Source of the DNA: Akkermansiaceae bacterium
Lineage (GTDB): Bacteria; Verrucomicrobiota; Verrucomicrobiia; Verrucomicrobiales; Akkermansiaceae
Direction of reading: 5' to 3'
NCBI GenBank assembly: GCA_023301645.1
Contig: JALZUH010000126.1
Location: 1-32,472, forward strand
DNA length: 32,472 nucleotides
Shown in pieces: positions 1-8,950 of this stretch. The notes under the pieces are model-generated. The model saw only the letters and a program-made list of their open reading frames with translations, was not told where the DNA came from and did no database searches. Made by a program: the position numbers and the translations under genes. Numbering within the stretch: the first letter of the stretch is position 1; every line of letters starts with the position of its first letter.

Positions 1-884
1 AGGGATTCTTGGTAGACTCCCTTAGCAACCTCAATAAGGTCACGAGGACGAGCAGCATTGATTGCCTGTTGAATTGTTGGGAAGTCACCAGGCACCTTGA
101 TGACACTCGTGTAAGAGCTTATCTTATTAAGCAGTTTGCCTATAGCTTGTGATTCGGGATGTAGCTTCTGGGCTTTTTGTAATAGGGTAATGGCTTCACC
201 TGAGTAATACCCCTTATCGAGCTTGAGCGCTTGCTGGTAGATTCCCTTTGCTTCTTTTCGCTGCTTAGCTACTTGCTCTTCGAGAAAGCTGAGCTGCTTA
301 TCAAAAAGCGATAAGTCGGAGTTTTCGCTGTCTAGAGTGCGAAGTCTTTGCAGGCTTTTTGGGGCCGCTGCCAAGTCCTTGTTACTAAGAGCTGTGATAA
401 AGGTCGTCTCCGCCCTGATGATTTCAAGATTGAGCTTTTCATGGCGGATGTCGACTAGAAGCACCTTTGCTTCAGCGTGATCAGGATTGATCTCAAGCAC
501 TTGCAGAACACTAGTCTCAGCGTCATCCCAGCGCGTATCCTGAAGCGCTTCTTGGGACCTAAGTATGGTGGCTGCGATGAGCTCTCTTTCTTTTTGCTCG
601 GCTAGCTTTTGGTCAGCTAGCCTCTTTGCCTCTAGCTCGATTTGCTGTTGTTTCTGGATCTGGTTCGCCTGGTAATCATTCCAAAACAGGTAGAGAATAA
701 AAATGAATACGAGAACGACACCAGAGATAACAACACCTCTAAATGGGCTCGTAGAATCTGACTGCCCCTTGATAGCCGGCATGGCTAGGGCTTTGTTCTC
801 TGAGGGGGTATTGGGTGAAGGTGTAGCTGAGGAGTCCTGAAGATCAGGCTCCCTATCTACATCGATGCGTTTATTCTTCTTCAT
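1..884 (-). CDS. Partial CDS (C-terminus outside window): N-terminal single-TM protein with a coiled-coil/TPR-like region leading into a right-handed beta-helix-like motif
   Basis: Reverse strand read by hand from ATG at 884: MKKNKRIDVDREPDLQDSSATPSPNTPSENKALAMPAIKGQSDSTSPFRGVVISGVVLVFIFILYLFWNDYQANQIQKQQQIELEAKRLADQKLAEQ...VIKVPGDFPTIQQAINAARPRDLIEVAKGVYQES. Open to base 1 with no stop, so absent from the ORF track. Start overlaps the nadE stop (TAATG). Confidence 0.8.
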   Translation of the reverse strand, partial: MKKNKRIDVDREPDLQDSSATPSPNTPSENKALAMPAIKGQSDSTSPFRGVVISGVVLVFIFILYLFWNDYQANQIQKQQQIELEAKRLADQKLAEQKERELIAATILRSQEALQDTRWDDAETSVLQVLEINPDHAEAKVLLVDIRHEKLNLEIIRAETTFITALSNKDLAAAPKSLQRLRTLDSENSDLSLFDKQLSFLEEQVAKQRKEAKGIYQQALKLDKGYYSGEAITLLQKAQKLHPESQAIGKLLNKISSYTSVIKVPGDFPTIQQAINAARPRDLIEVAKGVYQES

Positions 885-2521
885 TATGAATCAGTGAATT
901 TCTGGACGATCGGCATTCGTCGCCCCATTCCAAAGGCTTTCGATGTAACTCTTAACCCCGGAGCCGCTTGATAGCGTTTCCATTCGTTTAAGTCCACCCT
1001 TCGTTGCACCCAACGAACTAGATTTTCTTCAAAACCATGTTGTTCAATGATTTCTGTGCCTGAAAGCTGCTTTTCTACATAGAGTTCAAGGATCGCATCG
1101 AGCACATCATACTCTGGTAGAGTGTCTTGGTCCTTCTGATCTGGTCGCAGCTCAGCACTAGGTGCCTTATCAATCGTCTCCCATGGGATCAGCTCACGAT
1201 CGCGATTGATCCATCGAGAAAGAGCGTAGACCTTCATCTTAGGCAGATCACTAATAACGGCTAATCCACCACACATGTCGCCATACATCGTGCAGTAACC
1301 TACGGCCAACTCGCTCTTATTACCTGTTGTCAGTAGCATGCGCCCAGATTTATTAGACAGTGACATGAGGAATAGGCCACGAATGCGCGCCTGCATATTC
1401 TCCTCAGTCACGTCCTCTGCTAAATCTCCGAATACAGGCTTCATTGAGCTCTTCACTTCGGCGAACACATGGGCAATCGGCACGCTGTCGCACTGCATGC
1501 CGAGATTCTTTGCCAGCTCAATAGAGTGATCAACACTACCACCAGAAGAGAACTCACTAGGCATGGTCAAGCCATAGATGTTTTCCGCCCCGAGAGCCTC
1601 GCAAGCGATGGCTGCAGTGAGAGCTGAATCAATACCACCACTCAAGCCTAAGCAGGCCGTCTTAAATCCACATTTATGAGCGTAATCTCTGAGCCCAAGC
1701 ACCAAAGCACCCCATAGATCAGCCTCTTCGCAGGGCGGCTTATTGATTATGTTTTTTTCATTTAAATCAACCGTAACACACTCTTGTTCAAATGATTTAG
1801 TTTTCATCAATGTTTCACCATCAGCATTGAAAGTCATCGATCCACCATCAAAGATGAGCTGATCTTGACCGCCAATACAGTTACAGTAAATCAGTGGCAC
1901 TGCCGCCTCTTTAGCCACCTCAGAGAGCATGCGCTCACGTCGTGCAGGCTTACCAACACTGAATGGAGAGGCACTCAAATTGAGCAGTAGGTCTATACCC
2001 TTGTCAGATAACTCCTGCACCGGATCGCGATCATATAGGGGTCTGTGTAAGTAGTCCTCTGTCCAGACGTCCTCACAGATCGTGACACCTATACGCAATC
2101 CATTCCAAACGATAGGATCACAGCTTTCACTTGGTTCGAAGTAGCGGCGCTCATCGAAGACATCATACTCAGGCAGAAGTGTCTTCCAGACCTTATGCTT
2201 GATCTCACCACCCTGCAGAAAGGCTGCAGCATTACGAAAGGGCTTCCCTACCTGCCCCGCGGGACACTGATCGACATATCCCACGATGAGTGGCACCTCG
2301 CCGATCTCATCACTTAGGTAATCTAGCGCTTGTAGGCACTTAGGAACAAATTGGCTTTTGAACAGCAGGTCCTGAGGTGGGTAGCCAACGAGAGCTAGCT
2401 CAGGAGCAATGACGATTTCAGCTCCCTGCTCTAGGCACTCACGGTAAGCAGCCAAGATGCGCTTGGCATTTCCAGGGAAGTCCCCCACGACGGCATTGAG
2501 CTGTGCGATTCCTATCTTCAT
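884..2521 (-). CDS. nadE: Glutamine-dependent NAD+ synthetase (nitrilase-type amidase domain plus NAD synthase domain)
   Basis: 545 aa; N-terminal amidohydrolase motifs (IVIAPELALVGYPPQDLL, ICEDVW, NLSASPFSVGK), C-terminal LGLSGGIDSALTAAIA PP-loop, TTGNKSELAVGYCTMYGDMCGG. Confidence 0.96.
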   Translation of the reverse strand: MKIGIAQLNAVVGDFPGNAKRILAAYRECLEQGAEIVIAPELALVGYPPQDLLFKSQFVPKCLQALDYLSDEIGEVPLIVGYVDQCPAGQVGKPFRNAAAFLQGGEIKHKVWKTLLPEYDVFDERRYFEPSESCDPIVWNGLRIGVTICEDVWTEDYLHRPLYDRDPVQELSDKGIDLLLNLSASPFSVGKPARRERMLSEVAKEAAVPLIYCNCIGGQDQLIFDGGSMTFNADGETLMKTKSFEQECVTVDLNEKNIINKPPCEEADLWGALVLGLRDYAHKCGFKTACLGLSGGIDSALTAAIACEALGAENIYGLTMPSEFSSGGSVDHSIELAKNLGMQCDSVPIAHVFAEVKSSMKPVFGDLAEDVTEENMQARIRGLFLMSLSNKSGRMLLTTGNKSELAVGYCTMYGDMCGGLAVISDLPKMKVYALSRWINRDRELIPWETIDKAPSAELRPDQKDQDTLPEYDVLDAILELYVEKQLSGTEIIEQHGFEENLVRWVQRRVDLNEWKRYQAAPGLRVTSKAFGMGRRMPIVQKFTDS

Positions 2522-2601
2522 GTGATTGATTAAACGGTTATTGAAAGATGCTGTTATAGTAAGTGAGGTGCTGACTGATGTAGAGTCGCTTCATGCGACA
2601 G

Positions 2602-3372
2602 CTACCATAGTCCGAATTTATCAAAGGAAATGGCATACCACCCCATCAGGAGGTTAGCTACTCCGTGCATGACGACACAGGCAAGTAGGCTCTTCGTCCT
2701 GACGGCCACCCAATACATAATCGAGCCAAAGATGAAGGCAGCCACGTAGTCGACCGGCTGGTGAATAAAGACAAAGGCAAAGGTCACTATGAGAAAGGAC
2801 ACCCAAGCTGGCTTACCAAAAGGCACCTTCCAGTAGTCTCGATCCCTATCGAGCAAGAAACGCATCAAGAAGCCTCTCCAGAAAATCTCTTCCACCAGCG
2901 CTACTACTACGGCAGCACGGAATATACGCATCGAAAATGATGACCAATACACGAGCGAGCTACCTCCAAACCGATCAGCAAGGTCCTGAGGATTAAATCC
3001 CTCATCACGAGGCATTACACCCAGCAACTTAAGAACCCCCTCCTGATCACCCTCTAAGCCTAGCCATGAGTGGATCTGTGTCGGTAGTATCCAAATACCG
3101 ATTCCTATAGCCCCCATTACGGCACCTAGTAACACATACTTACTCCATTTTAAGTCATAGTTTTTACGTAAATAAATAAGCAAGCCAATGCATATGAGTG
3201 ACTGAGCTGGATATTGCCACTGCTCGGGAAACTGCCGCCACCAAGGAGCATCTGGGTGATCCCACTTGAGCCAGTTTGTCAGCTGAAACGGCATTAAAAG
3301 TGCCATAAAGACGATCAAAGGGGCAACGTGAGCTACCGATTTGTTGTCTTTAAACTGTGAAAGCATGGTCAT
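2602..3372 (-). CDS. CPBP-family (CAAX protease-like) intramembrane metalloprotease, possibly the exosortase/PEP-CTERM-associated type
   Basis: 256 aa multi-TM protein with VEEIFWRGFLMRFL, FAFVFIHQP and VVMHGVANLLMG, matching the EExxxR / FxxxH / HxxxN pattern of CPBP proteases. Confidence 0.8.
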   Translation of the reverse strand: MTMLSQFKDNKSVAHVAPLIVFMALLMPFQLTNWLKWDHPDAPWWRQFPEQWQYPAQSLICIGLLIYLRKNYDLKWSKYVLLGAVMGAIGIGIWILPTQIHSWLGLEGDQEGVLKLLGVMPRDEGFNPQDLADRFGGSSLVYWSSFSMRIFRAAVVVALVEEIFWRGFLMRFLLDRDRDYWKVPFGKPAWVSFLIVTFAFVFIHQPVDYVAAFIFGSIMYWVAVRTKSLLACVVMHGVANLLMGWYAISFDKFGLW

Positions 3373-3442
3373 TACTAATAGTGACTGTGATAGAGAGATT
3401 GCTTATTGATATGAGTCAATCGCGAATGATTCCAATAGTTGA

Positions 3443-4609
3443 TTACAGCGAGCCTACAAAGCGCTCCATTCGATTCATCGCTGTCTTCAGCTCGTCAAAT
3501 GATGTCGCGTAGCAGCAACGAAGGAACCCCTCTCCTGCTGCGCCGAATGCATCACCGGGAACGGCTGCCACATCCTCTGCCTCCAGTAAGCGAGTGGCGA
3601 AGTCCTTACTCGATAAGCCTGTCTTACTAATATCAGGGAAAACATAAAACGCCCCACCCGGTGAGTGGCAATCCAGTCCCATAGCATTTAGCCGATCCAC
3701 GACGTAATCGCGGCGCTGGTGGTAGCTATCACGCATGACCTTCATCGCGGCAGCACCGTTTTCTAGTGCCTCGAGTGCCGCGGCCTGACTGGTGATTGGT
3801 GCGCAAAGCATCGCGTATTGGTGGATCTTCATCATTGCATCAATGAGTGGCGCAGGCGCACAAGCATAACCAAGGCGGAAGCCTGTCATCGCAAATGCCT
3901 TAGAAAAACCGTGGAGTAAAATCGTGCGCTCCTTCATGCCTGGAAGCGCGGCAATGGATAGATGCTCACCCGCATCGTAGCGTAGCTCGCAGTAGATCTC
4001 GTCACTTAGGACGATGAGATCATGCTTGATACACAGGGCAGCAATCTTCTCTAACTCATCACTAGGCATGACCGCCCCAGTCGGGTTTGTCGGGAAATTA
4101 AGCATCAATACACGCGTCTTCGGCGTGATAGCCGCCTCTAGCATGTCTGCCTTCAGGGCGAACTCATCCTCCTTGGAAGTAGCGACATCCACGGGCACGC
4201 CATGGGCAAGTGATATACTTGGTAGATAAGAAACGTAGCAAGGTGAATGGTAAATCACCTCATCACCCGGATTGATAAGAGCGCGCAGAGCGAGATCAAT
4301 AGCTTCTGAAACCCCTACCGTCACCAGCACCTCAGAAGAAGCATCGTAGTCAACGTGGAAAAAGTCACTCACGTAGCGACTAATCGCCTTTCGCAGAGTG
4401 AGTAAGCCTAAGTTAGAGGTGTAGCTCGTATGCCCTTTTTCTAGGGAGTAGATAGCCGCCTCACGAATATGCCAAGGTGTAGCAAAATCTGGCTCGCCCA
4501 CTCCTAGTGAGATCACATCATCGCGCCCCTGCACAAGCTCGAAGAAATCTCGAATACCTGAGCGTGGAATCGCAGCCACAGTGTGGGAAATCTTATCCGA
4601 ATAATTCAT
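3443..4609 (-). CDS. PLP-dependent class I/II aminotransferase
   Basis: ORF track runs to 4678, but MNYSDKISHTVAAIPRSGIRDFFELV at 4609 is the more likely start. Motifs LNFPTNPTGAVM, LSDEIYCELRY, HGFSKAFAMTGFRLGYACAP. Confidence 0.9.
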   Translation of the reverse strand: MNYSDKISHTVAAIPRSGIRDFFELVQGRDDVISLGVGEPDFATPWHIREAAIYSLEKGHTSYTSNLGLLTLRKAISRYVSDFFHVDYDASSEVLVTVGVSEAIDLALRALINPGDEVIYHSPCYVSYLPSISLAHGVPVDVATSKEDEFALKADMLEAAITPKTRVLMLNFPTNPTGAVMPSDELEKIAALCIKHDLIVLSDEIYCELRYDAGEHLSIAALPGMKERTILLHGFSKAFAMTGFRLGYACAPAPLIDAMMKIHQYAMLCAPITSQAAALEALENGAAAMKVMRDSYHQRRDYVVDRLNAMGLDCHSPGGAFYVFPDISKTGLSSKDFATRLLEAEDVAAVPGDAFGAAGEGFLRCCYATSFDELKTAMNRMERFVGSL

Positions 4610-4637
4610 CAATCTAGAAATCAAAAAGTAAAACCCA

Positions 4638-5120
4638 CTATGGAGAAACTGAAAGACGCCCCTCTTCCTCTTCGACATTAAAGATGAAGCCGTTTTCCTT
4701 ATACGCCTTAAGCCTGAAATGCGTCGCTGTAGAAATCACTCCATCTAGGGTGCTGAGCTTATTGGAGACAAAGCTCGCAACCTCACGCAAGTCATCCCCC
4801 TCGACAAGGACTAACAAATCGTAGCCACCACTAGCTAGGTAGCAAGAAAGCACCTGATCAAATCTAGCAATACGAAGAGCCAAGCGGTCGAATCCACCAC
4901 CGCGCTCTGGAGTCACCTTCACCTCAATGAAAGCAGAAACACCAAGCTCACCTGCCTTATCAGCATCAACAACAGCCTGGTAGCCTAAGATAGTGCCACT
5001 CTTCTCCCAAGCAGTAACCCGAGAGCTAACTTCCTCTGGTGTGAGGCCAACGAGCTCTGCCAGCTCAGCATCGCTGAGGCGAGCCTTGCTCTGAAGCAGT
5101 GATAGTAATGGGTCGTTCAT
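4638..5120 (-). CDS. Lrp/AsnC-family transcriptional regulator
   Basis: Likely start MNDPLLSLLQSKARLSDAELAELVGLTPEEVSSRVTAWEKSGTILGYQAVVD (HTH) followed by an AsnC ligand-binding domain (AFIEVKVTPERGGGFDRLALRIARFDQVLSCYLASGGYDLLVLVEGDDLREVASFV). Confidence 0.88.
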   Translation of the reverse strand: MNDPLLSLLQSKARLSDAELAELVGLTPEEVSSRVTAWEKSGTILGYQAVVDADKAGELGVSAFIEVKVTPERGGGFDRLALRIARFDQVLSCYLASGGYDLLVLVEGDDLREVASFVSNKLSTLDGVISTATHFRLKAYKENGFIFNVEEEEGRLSVSP

Positions 5121-5320
5121 ACAGAACACAAATGCCATAAAACGAAGGCTCCGACTAGGAAAATTCGCCGATCTTCACCAATGCAGCTGAGCTAAGACCG
5201 CTAGTGAGGCCAAGAAACGCTGAAATGAGACTTCAAATAGCGCCAAAAGCACCAGTAGAGGCTCAAGCCGAAGACAGACAAAAGCCCGTCAATGCGGTCG
5301 AGCTTCGCGTATTGTTTCCG

Positions 5321-6343
5321 CTACTGCACGTCTGGTGTGAAGTCAACAGGATCCATATATGCTTGGAACTCACCAAGCCACTTAGGTGCACTCTTATGGG
5401 TGATGTTCGCCTCGACATGCTTGAGCATATTCAAGGCCGCAGCCCTCTCATCGCCTGCCTCATAGCACTCCTTCTCCATGTCCCAGACAAGCTGAGGGTG
5501 AACATTAGTTTTGAAAGCTAACATTGCCACCTCATTGACGCTACTAGAGCCGCTAGTTCGCCCTCTTGATGGCTGCAGCTCCGTAAGCTTTGCCAAGCTA
5601 AGAATCTTCCTGCCCCATGCAGCTCTGAGCTCAGGGATACGGCGACCGCTTCGCAGTGGCGGCATGACAAGTTTATCATAAATACCATCAATATCTAATG
5701 CGGATCGAGGCCAGTCAGCGACCTTGATATTAAGACTGTATGTCTTCGCAAAGACTGAAGACATTGCATTTTGGCTGATCAAGCTGCGTTGCTCTGTGAT
5801 TACGTCCTTATCAGAGAATAAATTATTTAGATGACTCAGAGCCTTAGAGGACATCTCAGTAACCTCCACCTCCTCACTAGCAGCCTCCAGGCTCAGTAGC
5901 AGCCAAGCGAGCTGCATTCTCAAAGCGGCTCGGTATGACTTAGCACTAAGCTTCGCATCATTTCTTTTCTTCCAATCACGGAAATCAGAGTTCGAAAGTC
6001 CCTTGTCGGTGTAGTTAACCTTCTCATAACACGCCAAATAGAACTTCATTGTTTCAGTATCTGACTGCACAGCTGACTTATAGGCTGCAATCGCCTTCAG
6101 ATAGAGCCCTGTCACACGAGCTTCTGAGGTAGCCTCAAGCTCTGCAATACGCTCCAAAATAACAACCCTGTCCGAATCGGTAAGCTCAGCCTCCTCCGCA
6201 TTCACCCATGAAAGACTAGCTGAGGCCAGAAAGGCACAAGAAGACAGTAGTGTTACTGATAGTCTACGACTTGGTGAATAAACCTTAGATAAAAGAGCCT
6301 TAAAAGTAGCTGGGGGGGACGAGTTAACATGTAAATTCAACAT
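5321..6343 (-). CDS. Hypothetical secreted/membrane-anchored protein, mostly helical
   Basis: 340 aa with a hydrophobic signal-like segment (RRLSVTLLSSCAFLASASLSWVNAEEAE); no family recognised. Confidence 0.7.
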   Translation of the reverse strand: MLNLHVNSSPPATFKALLSKVYSPSRRLSVTLLSSCAFLASASLSWVNAEEAELTDSDRVVILERIAELEATSEARVTGLYLKAIAAYKSAVQSDTETMKFYLACYEKVNYTDKGLSNSDFRDWKKRNDAKLSAKSYRAALRMQLAWLLLSLEAASEEVEVTEMSSKALSHLNNLFSDKDVITEQRSLISQNAMSSVFAKTYSLNIKVADWPRSALDIDGIYDKLVMPPLRSGRRIPELRAAWGRKILSLAKLTELQPSRGRTSGSSSVNEVAMLAFKTNVHPQLVWDMEKECYEAGDERAAALNMLKHVEANITHKSAPKWLGEFQAYMDPVDFTPDVQ

Positions 6344-6434
6344 TATTCTTCATTTGATAGCATGAAAAAAATGAAGATCAACACCATATAAACATCCTTG
6401 CCCAATACCTTAATAACATTACTCTCAAACACCT

Positions 6435-7289
6435 ATGCAAGGCCTCATCCTTAAAATCGACTGCCCCGACCAGCACGGCATTGTCGCTCGAATCGCCTCC
6501 TACATCGCCGATCACGAAGGTAACCTCATCGAGCTATCACAGTTCAGCGACAGAGCTGACTCCAAGTTCTTCGCCCGTGTGGAAATAGACACCACCAACC
6601 TAAAAGTCAGCGTAGAAGACTTCATCAATGGCTTTATCACACTAGGTAACTCACTCTCCGCCAAGTGGCACTTCCGAACACTCCCCTACAAGATGCGCAC
6701 CGCCGTGCTCGTGACCAAGACCGACCACTGCCTTAATGAAATCCTCTGGAGAACCCAGCTAGGAGAAATGCCTATCGAAATCACCTCCATTATTGGTAAC
6801 CGCGACACCTGCAAGCAAATCGCACAGAATGCAGGTATTCCCTTCCACCACATCGAAATGGACGGAGACCAAAAAGAAGAAGGCTTTAAAAAAATCCGTA
6901 GTATCCTTCATGAAGACAAAGTCGAGCTAACCGTCCTAGCCCGCTTCATGCAGATCCTCCCTGACTGGTTTTGTCAGGAATTCTCCGGTAAGGTCATCAA
7001 TATCCACCACTCCTTCCTCCCCGCCTTCATCGGGGCGAATCCCTACCGCCAAGCCTATGAGCGTGGTGTAAAGCTCATAGGAGCCACCTGCCACTACGTC
7101 ACCAGCGAGCTAGATGGCGGCCCCATCATCGAGCAAGAAGTCAAGCGCGTGCAGCACTTCCACACCCCACAAGACCTCCTACGTCTAGGCAGAGACTGCG
7201 AGCGCACCGCACTAGCCAGCGGCATTCGCCACCATGTTCATGATAGAACGATCATCCATAATAATCGCGCTATTGTATTTCCTGATTGA
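6435..7289 (+). CDS. purU: Formyltetrahydrofolate deformylase
   Basis: N-terminal ACT domain (DCPDQHGIVARIASYIADHEGNLIELSQFSD) plus formyltransferase domain (VLARFMQILPDWFCQEFSGKVINIHHSFLPAFIGANPYRQAYERGVKLIGATCHYVTSELDGGPIIEQ). Confidence 0.96.
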   Translation: MQGLILKIDCPDQHGIVARIASYIADHEGNLIELSQFSDRADSKFFARVEIDTTNLKVSVEDFINGFITLGNSLSAKWHFRTLPYKMRTAVLVTKTDHCLNEILWRTQLGEMPIEITSIIGNRDTCKQIAQNAGIPFHHIEMDGDQKEEGFKKIRSILHEDKVELTVLARFMQILPDWFCQEFSGKVINIHHSFLPAFIGANPYRQAYERGVKLIGATCHYVTSELDGGPIIEQEVKRVQHFHTPQDLLRLGRDCERTALASGIRHHVHDRTIIHNNRAIVFPD

Positions 7290-7368
7290 TGGTGTCAGGA
7301 CTGGTGGATGTATCGATATGATCGAGGTGCAGGACAAGCCTGTGACGGGGTCATTTACTACCATCCAA

Positions 7369-8139
7369 CTAATCAACCCTGCGGGTGAACACCCATGAGG
7401 TGTCGTTGCTTAGCTCTTGGTTGTAGCTGTAGCCGTCTAGATCGTAGTCCTTGAGTTGCTCAGGTTTGGTGAGCTTGTTTTTGATCGCCCATCCTGCCAT
7501 GCTGCCTCGGGCTTTTTTGGCGTAGAAGGAGATGATCTTATACTTGTCAGTCTTCCAGTCTTTGAAGACGGGTGTGATGACGGGTGATTTGAGTTCTTTG
7601 GGCTTTACCGCAGAGAAGTATTCGTTAGAGGCGAGATTGATGATGGCGTCATCATCACCTGTGAGCTCTTCATTGAGGCTTTCAGTGAGTGTGCTGCCCC
7701 AGAATTTATAGAGATTGGCCCCGTGCTGGTTTTCTAGCTTGGTGCCCATTTCTAGGCGGTATGGAAGCATGAGGTCGAGCGGGCGGAGGATGCCGTAGAG
7801 TCCAGACAGGATGCGGATGCTCTGCTGTGCTTCTTCGAACTGGGGCTTCGTCCATTCGGCAACGTTGAGGCCTTGGTATACGTCACCTTTGAAGGCGAGT
7901 ATGGCAGCTCTGGCGTCGTCTTCTGAGTAGTCAGTCTTCCAGCTTTGGAAGCGCTCTACATTAAGCTCAGCTAGCTTAGTAGATATACCCATGAGGGATT
8001 CTATGTCAGCTGGTGATTTGTGTTTGATGATCTCTATGAGTTCCTTCGAGTGTGTCAGGAAACGAGGCATCGTGACCTCTAGTGAGGGGGTGACGGATTC
8101 GTAGTCGAGAGTTTTCGCAGGAGATAGTAGGTAGATCAT
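7369..8139 (-). CDS. yaaA: YaaA family peroxide stress / DUF328 protein
   Basis: MIYLLSPAKTLDYES, FKGDVYQGL, ILSGLYGILRPLDLMLPYRLEMGTKL, FYAKKARGSMAGW: hallmark YaaA motifs. Confidence 0.95.
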   Translation of the reverse strand: MIYLLSPAKTLDYESVTPSLEVTMPRFLTHSKELIEIIKHKSPADIESLMGISTKLAELNVERFQSWKTDYSEDDARAAILAFKGDVYQGLNVAEWTKPQFEEAQQSIRILSGLYGILRPLDLMLPYRLEMGTKLENQHGANLYKFWGSTLTESLNEELTGDDDAIINLASNEYFSAVKPKELKSPVITPVFKDWKTDKYKIISFYAKKARGSMAGWAIKNKLTKPEQLKDYDLDGYSYNQELSNDTSWVFTRRVD

Positions 8140-8176
8140 AATGGTTTATATCAGTTATTATCGATTGATATAAGAA

Positions 8177-8209
8177 GGGTGAAAAGCACCTAAAAAGTGC
8201 CTTTCACCC
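8177..8209. repeat. Strong intergenic stem-loop between the cyclophilin gene and yaaA
   Basis: GGGTGAAAAGCAC / GTGCCTTTCACCC, 13-bp arms with one mismatch, 7-nt loop; no clear U-tract, so terminator function is uncertain. Confidence 0.6.
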
Positions 8210-8328
8210 GAGTGCTTCTTACCTATATAGCCCCTATCCTGCTTTTAGCAAATGGATCTAAGTGGACTTAGTTTCATTACGTCGAGCAGTCTAGGAGTCA
8301 GTGTGGCAAGATAGCCGGTGAGAGCTAA

Positions 8329-8832
8329 TTAAGCTCCTTTTTTCCAGTCTTCGATGCGGTCAGCGTGTGCTGCGAAGAGTGCTTCTGTGCAGTCGTGGAT
8401 CTCGATAGATGAGATCTCGTCGCCTTGTCTGATGGAGTCGACTACGTCTTGTCCTTCTGTGACTTCGCCGAAGACAGTGTGCTTACCGTTAAGGTGTGGT
8501 GTAGGGCCGTGTGTGACGAAGAACTGTGAGCCATTGGTGTTTGGTCCAGCATTAGCCATTGAGAGGATGCCTGCCTTGTCGTGCTTGAGGTGTGGCTTGC
8601 ATTCGCATTCGAACTTGTAGCCAGGGCCACCCATGCCAGTGCCTGTAGGGTCGCCGCCTTGGATCATGAAGTCGGAGATTACGCGGTGGAAGGTGAGGCC
8701 GTCATAGAAGCCACGGCTAGCTAGGCTGAGAAAGCTAGCGCATGTTACTTGTGCGTCAGCGGCAAACATGCGAACTTTGAGAGCTCCCTTGCTTGTATTC
8801 ATTGTAATGTTGATGTCTTTGATTTCACTCAT
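8329..8832 (-). CDS. Peptidyl-prolyl cis-trans isomerase, cyclophilin type
   Basis: Likely start [23 protein letters not shown] (ORF track extends to 8871). [67 protein letters not shown]. Confidence 0.95.
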   Translation of the reverse strand: MSEIKDINITMNTSKGALKVRMFAADAQVTCASFLSLASRGFYDGLTFHRVISDFMIQGGDPTGTGMGGPGYKFECECKPHLKHDKAGILSMANAGPNTNGSQFFVTHGPTPHLNGKHTVFGEVTEGQDVVDSIRQGDEISSIEIHDCTEALFAAHADRIEDWKKGA

Positions 8833-8950
8833 GTCGCTGGTAGAAAAAACACGAATCGAGGTGATCTGCACGGTTTTTTTGACGGTGAAGGCTATCTTTT
8901 TGAAACAAGGTCTATCATTAAGCGTATATTAGCGTAACTTCCCTCTATCA

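Noticed and set aside
5204-5521. Plus-strand 105-aa ORF at the 3' end of the hypothetical secreted protein gene
   Set aside because: Largely antisense to 5321-6343 with no motif; insufficient evidence.
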